Part shown: piece by piece, positions 54,950 to 63,110 of the stretch
Position numbering within the stretch: position 1 is the first letter of the stretch
How the letters are laid out: every line of letters begins with the position of its first letter
Source of the DNA: JANQGG01 sp964642175
GTDB lineage: Bacteria > Bacteroidota > Chlorobiia > Chlorobiales > Chloroherpetonaceae
Length of the DNA: 64,000 nt
NCBI GenBank assembly: GCA_964642175.1
Contig: CAZXOK010000006.1
Coordinates: forward strand, 1 to 64,000
Direction: 5' to 3'
Notes under the pieces: model-generated
Database searches by the model: none
What the model was told of the DNA's origin: nothing
The model's input: the letters and a program-made list of their open reading frames with translations, nothing else
Made by a program: the position numbers and the translations under genes

Positions 54950-57385
54950 ATGATCACCATGGCAAAGACGACAAGCGACAATATTGCGGAAAGTTTTCTA
55001 AAAAACGAGCTGCTTTATGGAAAAGACCACGAAGAGGGCATTGTTGGCGCCCATCAGATTTCTGATACACAAGTACGAATATACAAACGCCAGTCGGACA
55101 CCGTTACCCATTACGATGATACATTCTTCCCGTTCTTCTTTATTGCCAAGCCGGCTTACCTGAAAGGTTTTAAACCCAGTGCAGGTAAGGGATTTTGGCT
55201 GAAACAGGTTGAAGGTGAAAACTATTACAACCACCTGGCCATATTCAAGAGCTGGAAAGATTACCGGGCAGCGATGGATTATGCTTCTAATCTCAAACGA
55301 AAACTTGAGTCATCGGAAGGGGAGATGTACACCCAGCTTGACGACTCGGGAAGCTGGCGCATCGATGAAATATATGCTAAGGGAGATGCCGCCACACAAT
55401 ACCTCTTTCAGACCGGTAAAACCCTCTTTAAAGGCATGACCTTTGAACATGTCCATCGCCTTCAACTTGATATTGAAACCTACTACGATAAAAAAGCTCA
55501 GCAGAAGCCAAAGAAAATACTGGGTGAAGAACCCATCATCATTGTCTCAATGTGTGATAACCGGGGCTGGGAAAAAGTGATCCATGCCAAAGATCAAACC
55601 GAAAAACAGCTGCTAACCGAACTGGTGAAGATCATCCAGGAGCGGGATCCGGATGTGATTGAAGGCCACAACATTTTTGGTTTTGATTTGCCCTTTATTT
55701 TGCGTCGTTGTGAACTTAACCAGGTGAAATTTAAAATCGGTCGGGACGGATCGGTGCCCAGATCTTACCAGGCCAACATCCGTTTTGGCGAGCGCACCCT
55801 GGATTATACCTTTTGCGATATTGCCGGCAGGCATGTGGTCGACACATTTTTCCTGGTACAAAGTTTCGATATGGCCAAGCGCGCCATGCCCAGTTACGGT
55901 TTAAAAGCCGCAGCAAAATATTTTGGTTTTGCTGCCGAAGACCGCACCTACATTGATCACAAAGATATCGCCGAAACCTGGGATAACGATCCCGAACGGC
56001 TGTTAAAATATGCCCTGGACGATGTGATTGAAACCCGCGAGCTGTCCAATCTGCTTTCCGGCAGTAATTTCTACATGTCGCAAATGATGCCGTTTTCATT
56101 TGCACAGGTCTCGAGAATGGGACCGGCTGCAAAAATTGAAGCCCTTTTTGTACGGGAATATTTAAAAGAAAAACGCGCTTTGCCCCGTCCGCAGATCGGT
56201 CAGCAGCAAACGGGTGGCTTTACCGAAGTTTTCCTGAAAGGTGTTCTGGGCCCTATCGTCTATGCCGATGTAGAGTCGCTTTACCCGTCCATTATGCTTA
56301 GCTACGATGTCTGCCCGGAGTCTGATGAACTAAAACTGTTTCCCAGGATTTTGGAGGATTTGCGTTCACTGAGGTTTGTGGCAAAAAAGAAAGCCAAGGA
56401 AGAAGAAAGTAATGGCAACCAATCGCTGGCCAGCAACTTCGATGCGATGCAGAATTCGTTTAAAGTTCTCATCAACTCCATGTATGGCTACCTGGGTTTC
56501 AGTGCCGGCATTTTCAATGACTACGAACAAGCCGACCGGGTAACGACAACCGGGCAGGAGATTGCTAAAAAAATGATCTTTGAGTTTGAAAAACGAGGCT
56601 GCAAGATCGTCGAAGTCGATACCGATGGTATTTTTCTTATTCCACCACAGAATGTAAAAACCGAAGATGAAGAAATAAAGCTTGTAGAAGAGGTTTCAAA
56701 AATTATGCCTGAAGGGATTTTAATCGGATTTGATGGCCGGTTCAGAAAAATGATCTCTTACATGAAAAAAAATTACATGCTGGTTGACTACAACGACAAG
56801 ATTAAAATCAAAGGGTCTTCCCTCGTGAGCCGCAGCGGGGAAAAATTCGGTCGGGAGTTTGTTAAAGAAGGGTTCAAGATGCTATTGGATGAAAACATAG
56901 AAGGGTTGCATCAGTTATACCTGGGCTACCGGGAAAAAATCATCAATCGCCAGATGGATATTACTGAATTCAGCCGGACAGAAACCATGAAATCGAGCAT
57001 GCAGGATTACCTGGGTGATATAAAAGCAGGGAAACGCCAAAAAACCGTGACCTACGAAATTGCCCGGCGCCATAAGCTGGATGTATCCAAAGGCTCCCGG
57101 ATCACATATTACATATCGGGTTCAGGTATGGGCAGCGGTGGATTGTTCAACAAAGGAAAACGCGCCGAAGACTGGCAAGCTTCATCGCCCGATCAAAACA
57201 TAGATTTTTACCTGAAACGCCTTGATGAATTCACACAAAAATTCAGGCCGTTTTTCAAAGATGCCGATTTTAGTAAGATTTTTACAGCTGATGAGCTTTT
57301 TGGATTTTCACCAGAGGGTATTGAAATGCTGAAAGAGATCCAGCACAAAGATACGGCTGATATTGGAGAAGAAGTTCCGTTCTAA
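54950..57385 (+). CDS. Family B DNA polymerase
   Basis: 811 residues. ATG 54950 or the nearby ATG 54959 could be the start. The exonuclease motifs are RLQLDIETY (about 171-179), DVIEGHNIFGFDLPF and YALDDVIETRELS. The polymerase motifs are A VYADVESLYPSIMLSYD (about 435-451), B SFKVLINSMYGYLGF (about 505) and C VEVDTDGIFLI (about 552). All catalytic carboxylates are present, so it is predicted to polymerise with proofreading. In bacteria such enzymes (Pol II type) act in damage tolerance or restart. It is a single gene with a terminator. Confidence 0.93.
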   Translation: MITMAKTTSDNIAESFLKNELLYGKDHEEGIVGAHQISDTQVRIYKRQSDTVTHYDDTFFPFFFIAKPAYLKGFKPSAGKGFWLKQVEGENYYNHLAIFKSWKDYRAAMDYASNLKRKLESSEGEMYTQLDDSGSWRIDEIYAKGDAATQYLFQTGKTLFKGMTFEHVHRLQLDIETYYDKKAQQKPKKILGEEPIIIVSMCDNRGWEKVIHAKDQTEKQLLTELVKIIQERDPDVIEGHNIFGFDLPFILRRCELNQVKFKIGRDGSVPRSYQANIRFGERTLDYTFCDIAGRHVVDTFFLVQSFDMAKRAMPSYGLKAAAKYFGFAAEDRTYIDHKDIAETWDNDPERLLKYALDDVIETRELSNLLSGSNFYMSQMMPFSFAQVSRMGPAAKIEALFVREYLKEKRALPRPQIGQQQTGGFTEVFLKGVLGPIVYADVESLYPSIMLSYDVCPESDELKLFPRILEDLRSLRFVAKKKAKEEESNGNQSLASNFDAMQNSFKVLINSMYGYLGFSAGIFNDYEQADRVTTTGQEIAKKMIFEFEKRGCKIVEVDTDGIFLIPPQNVKTEDEEIKLVEEVSKIMPEGILIGFDGRFRKMISYMKKNYMLVDYNDKIKIKGSSLVSRSGEKFGREFVKEGFKMLLDENIEGLHQLYLGYREKIINRQMDITEFSRTETMKSSMQDYLGDIKAGKRQKTVTYEIARRHKLDVSKGSRITYYISGSGMGSGGLFNKGKRAEDWQASSPDQNIDFYLKRLDEFTQKFRPFFKDADFSKIFTADELFGFSPEGIEMLKEIQHKDTADIGEEVPF

Positions 57386-57390
57386 ATAAT

Positions 57391-57419
57391 AACGCCCCTT
57401 AATAGGGGCGTTTCTTTTA
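57391..57419. terminator. Bidirectional rho-independent terminator
   Basis: AACGCCCCT at 57391-57399 pairs with AGGGGCGTT at 57404-57412, a perfect nine-base stem with T-rich tail on the plus strand and A/T-rich flank on the other. It serves polB (+) and the convergent exported-protein gene (-). Confidence 0.85.
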
Positions 57420-58277
57420 TTAGTCATCTTGGCATTGAGAAACTTCAAAGTCAATAAACGTATCGGTTACACGAACACAGGTATCTGGAAGCGGAATCTC
57501 AATTTTTTTTGCTTCTAATAGACTGTTAATACCAGACAGAGGGTTTATTATCAAAGTATCATTTCCATTGTAGTAAATATCTGCTGTTGATCCCTGGTTA
57601 TAATTATTAAATGAACCTGAGTTCTCTGAATAATTTATACTTATAAGCCCCGAGTTCTCAAAATTATAACAAGAGCCTGTATCTTTCCATTTTGTATATA
57701 CTTCGTCATCATCTACTTCTATAAAAATACTGTCGTTACTGATAAATTTCCAGATTCCTGAAATACAATAGGGCATTAGCTCATTAACAGAAAAGGTTTG
57801 CCTTGAAAAATTTAAGGTATCAAATACAATCTTAAGACCTTCTATGCCCGGTACAATTACGGTCATGTTATCACCATCAACCGAATAACTCACTTGTTGC
57901 TGTCCTCCATTGGTGTTGCTGATCGTTAAACTTGAACCTGTGGCTGAATAAGTTGAAGCAAACAGATACCTGGCACATGGTTCATCACTCTTTTTTTCCC
58001 AAACCGATAGCTTGGATGGAGTGATGTCCAGATATGTAATTGTAGTATCAATCTCAAAAGAAACATTTATATGATCATTAGAGGATTTAATGTTTTCAGA
58101 TGAACCTACCAGGTGAAACGTATTTGTATCAATTTCGACTGTTACCCATTGTCCAATGGCGGCTTCGTCTATCCCGGTAACAGTGTTATTATCCTCATCA
58201 CATTCGGCACCGGTTAAGTGAAAGATTGAAATAGTAAAGAGGAAAACCAGGAGATACCTAAGGTTTTTTGCTTTCAT
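57420..58277 (-). CDS. Tandem paralogue A: exported two-module lipocalin-like protein
   Basis: 285 residues from ATG 58277, preceded by GGAGA. The signal peptide (RYLLVFLFTISIFHLTGAEC) leads to a Cys that lacks a small residue at -1 (GAEC), so it is probably not lipidated. Two beta modules follow: the first with AAIGQWVTVEI, the second with ISGIWKFISN and GSCYNFENSG, each with a G-x-W start and a CY. The C-terminus ends in FEVSQCQDD; its Cys may pair with that of the CY. I do not recognise the family. First of three tandem copies (the most diverged). Confidence 0.65.
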   Translation of the reverse strand: MKAKNLRYLLVFLFTISIFHLTGAECDEDNNTVTGIDEAAIGQWVTVEIDTNTFHLVGSSENIKSSNDHINVSFEIDTTITYLDITPSKLSVWEKKSDEPCARYLFASTYSATGSSLTISNTNGGQQQVSYSVDGDNMTVIVPGIEGLKIVFDTLNFSRQTFSVNELMPYCISGIWKFISNDSIFIEVDDDEVYTKWKDTGSCYNFENSGLISINYSENSGSFNNYNQGSTADIYYNGNDTLIINPLSGINSLLEAKKIEIPLPDTCVRVTDTFIDFEVSQCQDD

Positions 58278-58368
58278 GATCTGAGTCTCCAAATGTTAGT
58301 GTTAGTTTATAAAACAAACTACTTACGTGATCTTTGAGTATAACTAAATTGCTTAAACTTCTGAAAAC

Positions 58369-58404
58369 AAAAAAAGCCACCCGATTTAAATATACCAGGT
58401 GGCT
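58369..58404 (-). terminator. Rho-independent terminator
   Basis: On the minus strand AGCCACC (98-04 end: 58398-58404) pairs with GGTGGCT (58375-58381), followed by a run of T (A-run at 58369-58375 on the plus strand). It ends the transcript of the middle tandem gene. Confidence 0.8.
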
Positions 58405-58426
58405 TTATAGTCATGTTTTTCTGTTT

Positions 58427-59194
58427 TTAATCATCTAAACACTCATTATTGTAAAAATCTATATCCGATACTTTACTGTATGTATTGGTTTCATCCTGAG
58501 TTATTTCTAATTGTTGTGATGCTTGTTGAGCTATAGGTGTATAAATGATCGTAATGGTATTATTTCCTTCATTGTAGGTGATGTCTCCCTCACCATCAAC
58601 TGCACCTGAAATTTGAATCGTACCTGTTTTAGTATCCTGGTCAAATGTGTAACTGTCTTGCTCCTCTAAACTATAGCAAGAACCAGAATTCAACCAAATT
58701 TCATAATTTTCATCTACAATTTCAAGATACTCATTTGGTTTCATGGTGTTTTGCCAGGTGCCATCCAGATTGGAACAGATAAGAAATGTGGTTGGATCGA
58801 AATCTGTTTTCGTAAAATCAACGGTATCTTTTCCTCCATCTCCATCAGGCGGAATAACGGTTAGTGTATCTGAATTAATGGAATAACTCACGTTTTGTGA
58901 GCCTTGATCTGGTATTGATATGGTTAATGTTGTGGCGTTACCAGTGTATTTAGACGAAAATTCTAAATTGTAACATGGTTTGCTATCCTCTTTAATCCAG
59001 ACAGATATGGAATCGGTTGTGATATACAAATACTGGGTTTCACCAGGGAAAGTGGTTGATACCCATTTTCCTAATGCTGCCTCATTAATACCGGTAACAG
59101 TGTTATTATCTTCATCACATTCGGCACCGGTTAAATGAAAAACCGATATCGTGAAAAGAAAGACAAACAGGTACTTTAATCTAAAGATTTTCAT
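58427..59194 (-). CDS. Tandem paralogue B: exported two-module lipocalin-like protein
   Basis: 255 residues from ATG 59194, preceded by GGAGAC. The signal peptide (LKYLFVFLFTISVFHLTG, AECDED) is nearly identical to that of paralogue C. Module 1: EAALGKWVSTTF, YLYITTDSISVWI, KPCYNLEFSS, VSYSINSDTLTVIPP. Module 2: NLDGTWQNTM, YLEIVDENYEIWL, SGSCYSLEEQ, DITYNEGNNTITIIY. The parallel layout shows an internal duplication. The fold is probably lipocalin-like, given the GxW opening and beta pattern. Ends FYNNECLDD. Each gene has its own ribosome-binding site and terminator, so they are separately transcribed. Confidence 0.68.
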   Translation of the reverse strand: MKIFRLKYLFVFLFTISVFHLTGAECDEDNNTVTGINEAALGKWVSTTFPGETQYLYITTDSISVWIKEDSKPCYNLEFSSKYTGNATTLTISIPDQGSQNVSYSINSDTLTVIPPDGDGGKDTVDFTKTDFDPTTFLICSNLDGTWQNTMKPNEYLEIVDENYEIWLNSGSCYSLEEQDSYTFDQDTKTGTIQISGAVDGEGDITYNEGNNTITIIYTPIAQQASQQLEITQDETNTYSKVSDIDFYNNECLDD

Positions 59195-59258
59195 AAATAT
59201 TGTCTCCAATGTTTTTTAATTAGGGAAATACATCATCTTAACTGATTTATCAACTTAG

Positions 59259-59297
59259 AAAAAAGCCGCATGATCAAAACTATTGGATATCATGCGG
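59259..59297 (-). terminator. Rho-independent terminator
   Basis: On the minus strand ATCCGCATGATAT and ATCATGCGGC (59289-59297 and 59266-59274) form a nine-base stem followed by T residues (A-run at 59259-59264 on the plus strand). It ends the transcript of the third tandem gene. Confidence 0.8.
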
Positions 59298-59324
59298 ATT
59301 TCATTTCGTGTTTTTCTTCAACAG

Positions 59325-60122
59325 TTATGGGCACTCGTTACCTTCAAAATTATTATCCGATACCTTAATCAATGTGTCTGTATCTGGTGGGTTAAAAACT
59401 TCTAATTTTGAGTTCAAATTGAAATTTCCTGTCAATGGATAATATTCTAATATTAAGGTATCATTTTCTTTATATCTGAATGAACCTTCACCACCATCAA
59501 GATCATCAGCATAATAAATACCACTGAATTGACTTGTAAATTCATAACTATCACTTTGCACATTGTTATAACATCCTTCACCCATGACCCAAAGCTTATA
59601 GTCGTCGTAATTAATAACGTTTAAATATTCTTCAGCTTTAATATTCTTCCAGGTTCCTATCAGATCGGGGTTGACATTAAATGTAGACCCAGGTGTAAAT
59701 TCACCTTCTTCGAAATTTAAAACTTCATTTAGTACTGGAATACTAAAGTTAAGTGTTTTTGGTGTAACGCCTGAGTTAACCGAAATACCTATATTTAATT
59801 TAGTACCAAAAAAATCAACTCTAATGGTATCTTGATAAGGAGTTAAGTAGGTTCCATCAATTACTTTTTGAGCATAAAGTTGAGGTGGCCAGTCATCTCC
59901 TTCTTCATTCCATAATTCATATACAGTGATGTTTGTTTTTGTAATTTCCATCCATCTTTTAACCGTATCATTTCTGGTTGATACCCATTTTCCTATTGCA
60001 GCTTCATCTACTCCACTACTTCCAGTTGGGCTTTCATCTTCATCACATTCGGCACCAGTTAAATGAAAAACCGATATTGTGAAAAGAAAGACAAACAGGT
60101 ACTTAAGTTTGAATAATTTCAT
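59325..60122 (-). CDS. Tandem paralogue C: exported two-module lipocalin-like protein
   Basis: 265 residues from ATG 60122, with a strong AAAGGAGG ribosome-binding site. The signal peptide is again KYLFVFLFTISVFHLTGAEC. Module 1: EAAIGKWVSTRN, WMEITKTNITVYE, then a longer and more diverged stretch without the CY. Module 2: DLIGTWKNIKAEE, YLNVINYDDYKLWV, EGCYNNVQSD, SFRYKENDTLILEYY. Ends NNFEGNEC. It is the copy nearest to the dciA-recF-dnaN block, and is probably the oldest promoter-bearing copy. Function unknown. Confidence 0.68.
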   Translation of the reverse strand: MKLFKLKYLFVFLFTISVFHLTGAECDEDESPTGSSGVDEAAIGKWVSTRNDTVKRWMEITKTNITVYELWNEEGDDWPPQLYAQKVIDGTYLTPYQDTIRVDFFGTKLNIGISVNSGVTPKTLNFSIPVLNEVLNFEEGEFTPGSTFNVNPDLIGTWKNIKAEEYLNVINYDDYKLWVMGEGCYNNVQSDSYEFTSQFSGIYYADDLDGGEGSFRYKENDTLILEYYPLTGNFNLNSKLEVFNPPDTDTLIKVSDNNFEGNECP

Positions 60123-60199
60123 TTTTTGAGCCTCCTTTGTTTTGGTTTTTATGTAGTCAAAACGTGGATATCGTTTTAGACATTATTGTTTGGCTTTAT

Positions 60200-60493
60200 T
60201 TATTTGAAAATGATATCCCGGACCAATTCTTTGCCGATCGACTCGTTCAACTGAACCATAATCAATTTTTTCTTAAATATCAGCTCGTTTCGCCAAGCAG
60301 AGTTATTGACTTTTACAAACAATACACCGTTAAATATTTTCTCTACTTCAGATACCCGGTTAATATGCGGTCCTACTACACTGGCCCATATCTGAATGGT
60401 TTTATAATCGTGTGCACATTTTTCCAATCCCAGTTCTTTGTAGAGTTGGCCAAGTACCGACTCGAACTTATTTGGGCTTTCTACATAAGACAT
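60200..60493 (-). CDS. dciA: DciA-like protein (DUF721)
   Basis: 97 residues of the DUF721/DciA KH-like domain: FESVLGQLYKELGLEKCAHD, QIWASVVGPHINRVSEVEKI, LFVKVNNSAWRNELIFKKKL. DciA loads the replicative helicase DnaB in bacteria without DnaC or DnaI. It lies two bases after the recF stop and ends the dnaN-recF-dciA group, which fits this role at the origin. Confidence 0.9.
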   Translation of the reverse strand: MSYVESPNKFESVLGQLYKELGLEKCAHDYKTIQIWASVVGPHINRVSEVEKIFNGVLFVKVNNSAWRNELIFKKKLIMVQLNESIGKELVRDIIFK

Positions 60494-60495
60494 GA

Positions 60496-61602
60496 TTATA
60501 CCTTAATACTTAATTGGGATAGTTCTACTTGATTTATTTCTGGGAAATGCTTACGCTCTGTTGTGGTTATGAAGCATTGACCTCCCACAAAGGTTTTCAG
60601 CAAATTAATAAGTTCACCAGACCTTTCATAATCCAATTCACTGAAAACATCATCAAGAAGAAATATGGGTTTTTCATCCTTTTCTTCCTGCAAATATAAA
60701 TGCTGTGCAATTTTTAAACAGACCACAAAGGTTTTATGCTGACCTTGTGATGCATATTTTTTTAATGGTAATCCATTTATGCTGAATTCCAGATCATCAC
60801 GATGTGGTCCGAATAATGTGATGCCTCTTCGGATCTCATCCTGCTGCAACATCCGGAACTTTTCTTCAACAGAAGCTTGTATGGTTTCAACGCAATCAGA
60901 GTCATCCAAATCCAGACCACTTTGGTAGGTGAGTGCAGGTTTTTCGGAAAATTCCTGAAACTGGTTGAATGCTTGGGTAAGATTCTTCGAAAAATCTCTG
61001 CAAAATATTAACCTGTGGTATATGAGTCTGGCCGATATCGAAGCCAGAAGTTCTGTAAATGGACTCAATTGTGAGAGTGATAGACCAGATTGTTTAATAT
61101 CAGAAAGGAGCTTGTTTCGTTGAAGCAGTGTTCGCCTGTAACTTAACAGGTCGTTCAGATAAGTTTTGCTGGATTGAGAGAGTGAGTTATCCAGAAATTT
61201 TCTTCTTTCCTGCGGGCTACCTTGCGTAATGCTTATATCATAAGGGGTTAAAGACACACATGGGTATTCTCCTACAATTTCAGAAAATGTCTGTAACTCT
61301 GTAGCATTGATAAATACATGCTTGCCTTCCAGCTGAGAAAAATACACCCTGACTTTGCTTTCAAAACCACCATCTGAAATAAAATTGGAACTCAGTTCAA
61401 AAAAAGGGTCATCAAATCTTAAGACATCCTGATCTGAAGCCGTAATCAGACTTTTTGTTAGCAGGGTAAAATGAATAGCTTCCAGTACATTTGTCTTTCC
61501 AGAGCCGTTTCTTCCATAGATAATATTGATGGATGAATCCGGTGAGAACTCTAGATGCTTGTGGGATCGAAACGATTTAATGTTAATAGTCTTTAAACGC
61601 AA
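60496..61602 (-). CDS. recF: DNA replication and repair protein RecF
   Basis: 368 residues. Walker A IIYGRNGSGKTNVLEAIHF at about 28-46, the RecF signatures PQERRKFLDNSLSQ and LFGPHRDDLEF, and the ABC-type ASQGQHKTFVVCLKIAQ and PIFLLDDVFSELD (Walker B). RecF helps load RecA at gapped DNA. It lies 33 bases downstream of dnaN and next to dciA. Confidence 0.96.
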   Translation of the reverse strand: MRLKTINIKSFRSHKHLEFSPDSSINIIYGRNGSGKTNVLEAIHFTLLTKSLITASDQDVLRFDDPFFELSSNFISDGGFESKVRVYFSQLEGKHVFINATELQTFSEIVGEYPCVSLTPYDISITQGSPQERRKFLDNSLSQSSKTYLNDLLSYRRTLLQRNKLLSDIKQSGLSLSQLSPFTELLASISARLIYHRLIFCRDFSKNLTQAFNQFQEFSEKPALTYQSGLDLDDSDCVETIQASVEEKFRMLQQDEIRRGITLFGPHRDDLEFSINGLPLKKYASQGQHKTFVVCLKIAQHLYLQEEKDEKPIFLLDDVFSELDYERSGELINLLKTFVGGQCFITTTERKHFPEINQVELSQLSIKV

Positions 61603-61635
61603 TCCTTCTCCCTTATCCTAACAGACCTTCTGGCT

Positions 61636-62766
61636 TTAGACATTGATACGAACCGGCATAATCAGCATTAAGATATCATCTTCGGTATCTTTTTCATGAA
61701 TTGGTTTTATAATAGCCGCTCTTGTCGGAGAGCTGAACTCAAAATCAATCTCTTCAGTATCTATATGCGCCAGTGATTCTTCCAGGAATTTTGAATTAAA
61801 TCCGATCATCATGGCTTCAGCGCTGTACTCACATGTTATGGTTTCATCAGCTGAAGCTCCTTCATCAATATTCTCTGCAGACACATTTACCTGATTAGGT
61901 TCAATGTTAAGTCTTACATCACCTCGTGAAGAAAATCGTGAAATACGTTTTACTGTACTCAATAAATTGGCACGATTAACACGTAATTTCTTCTCATTAT
62001 CCAAAGGTATCACGGCTTCATAATTTGGATAGCTTTCCGAAATGAGGCTGGCAACCAGCATGGTTTCATTGGTTTCAAAACATATGCGTTGATTTTCGGT
62101 ATCAACCGATACCTGAACATCTTCTTCAGTAATAAGTTTATCTACAATATTCAGGACACGTGATGGAATAATAATTTTTTCTGTTTTCTCCGAACCGGTA
62201 TCCTGAGGATGGGCAATTTTTACCAGTCTATGGCCATCCGTGGCTACAAACCTGACCGTTCCTGGCTCAATTTCAACCAAAACACCAGTCATAGAGAGTC
62301 TCATGGAGTCTTTGCTTGTAGCAAATAAAGTTTTGTTGATTAAATCCTTAAAGAGCAAGCCGCCAAGACTGAAAGCTATGGCATAGTTAAGTTTCTCTTT
62401 TTGACGTTCATCCAAGGCCTTTCGGGCGGAGATCATGTATTTACCACGATCTGTTTTAATGGTAAGGCTATAGTCTTTATCCGAATCCTTTTTATCTATC
62501 TGAAATTCTGCTTCGGTATCGTAGAGGCTTTTTAAGGTATCCTGAATCTTTTTGGCATGAACCGATACAGCACCCACATCTTTAGAACTGATTTTGGCTT
62601 GTGTAGACATCTCTACATCTCCATCTGTAGAAAACAAATACAGTTTTTCGTAATCCAGTTTTAAGGCTACGTTTTCGTATCTGGGATCAGCTGCTTTAAC
62701 AGGTAAGGCTAAAGTAACTTTACTAACAGCTTCAGATAAATCTTTGATATGAGAAGTAAAGATCAT
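61636..62766 (-). CDS. dnaN: DNA polymerase III beta sliding clamp
   Basis: 376 residues with three clamp domains. Recognised features include LALPVKAADPRYENVALKLD, DGDVEMSTQAKISS, FVATDGHRLVKIAHP and the C-terminal LIMPVRIN end (the MPMR-type terminus). The clamp holds Pol III on DNA and binds many partners. Between it and dnaA lies the probable oriC. Confidence 0.97.
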   Translation of the reverse strand: MIFTSHIKDLSEAVSKVTLALPVKAADPRYENVALKLDYEKLYLFSTDGDVEMSTQAKISSKDVGAVSVHAKKIQDTLKSLYDTEAEFQIDKKDSDKDYSLTIKTDRGKYMISARKALDERQKEKLNYAIAFSLGGLLFKDLINKTLFATSKDSMRLSMTGVLVEIEPGTVRFVATDGHRLVKIAHPQDTGSEKTEKIIIPSRVLNIVDKLITEEDVQVSVDTENQRICFETNETMLVASLISESYPNYEAVIPLDNEKKLRVNRANLLSTVKRISRFSSRGDVRLNIEPNQVNVSAENIDEGASADETITCEYSAEAMMIGFNSKFLEESLAHIDTEEIDFEFSSPTRAAIIKPIHEKDTEDDILMLIMPVRINV

Positions 62767-63110
62767 TCTACGTATTATTGTTTTTTAATTTTAGAATATG
62801 TTGAGTTTACTATTGAACACGTGGATATCGGGATAACTCTGTTTACAACCTGCTTAAGTATAAATGTTTTAATAGCTTAAATGTATATGCAAAATCCACT
62901 TTCAGTGTGGATATAGTGTTAATCACAGTATGAATTACTCACAGGATTTTTAATTGCGTATCAATTTACATTTTTAACCACACTTCATCAACAAATCAAT
63001 CAACGTATTTAAATAGGTTTAACCACGTCTTTTCAACTGGTTATCCACGCGCAATTTTAAGTAAAGTATCCTGGTTGTGGTTGTAAGCCAATGTGTTGGT
63101 CTGTTATATA
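62767..63110. other. oriC: Probable oriC: DnaA-box cluster between dnaN and dnaA
   Basis: Near-consensus DnaA boxes (consensus TTATCCACA) are TTATCCACG at 63041-63049, TTAACCACA at 62974-62982, TTAACCACG at 63019-63027, and on the other strand ATATCCACA at 62906-62914 and ATATCCACG at 62820-62828; weaker ones are TTAATCACA at 62919 and ACAACCACA (minus) at 63076. The left part (62767-62815) is very AT-rich and could be the unwinding element. This layout between dnaA and dnaN is common for bacterial origins, but it could also be only the dnaA/dnaN regulatory region. Confidence 0.7.

Noticed and set aside
943..63110. tRNA or rRNA genes in the gaps
   Set aside because: No T-loop plus acceptor pairing was seen in any gap by eye; a tRNAscan run would be decisive.
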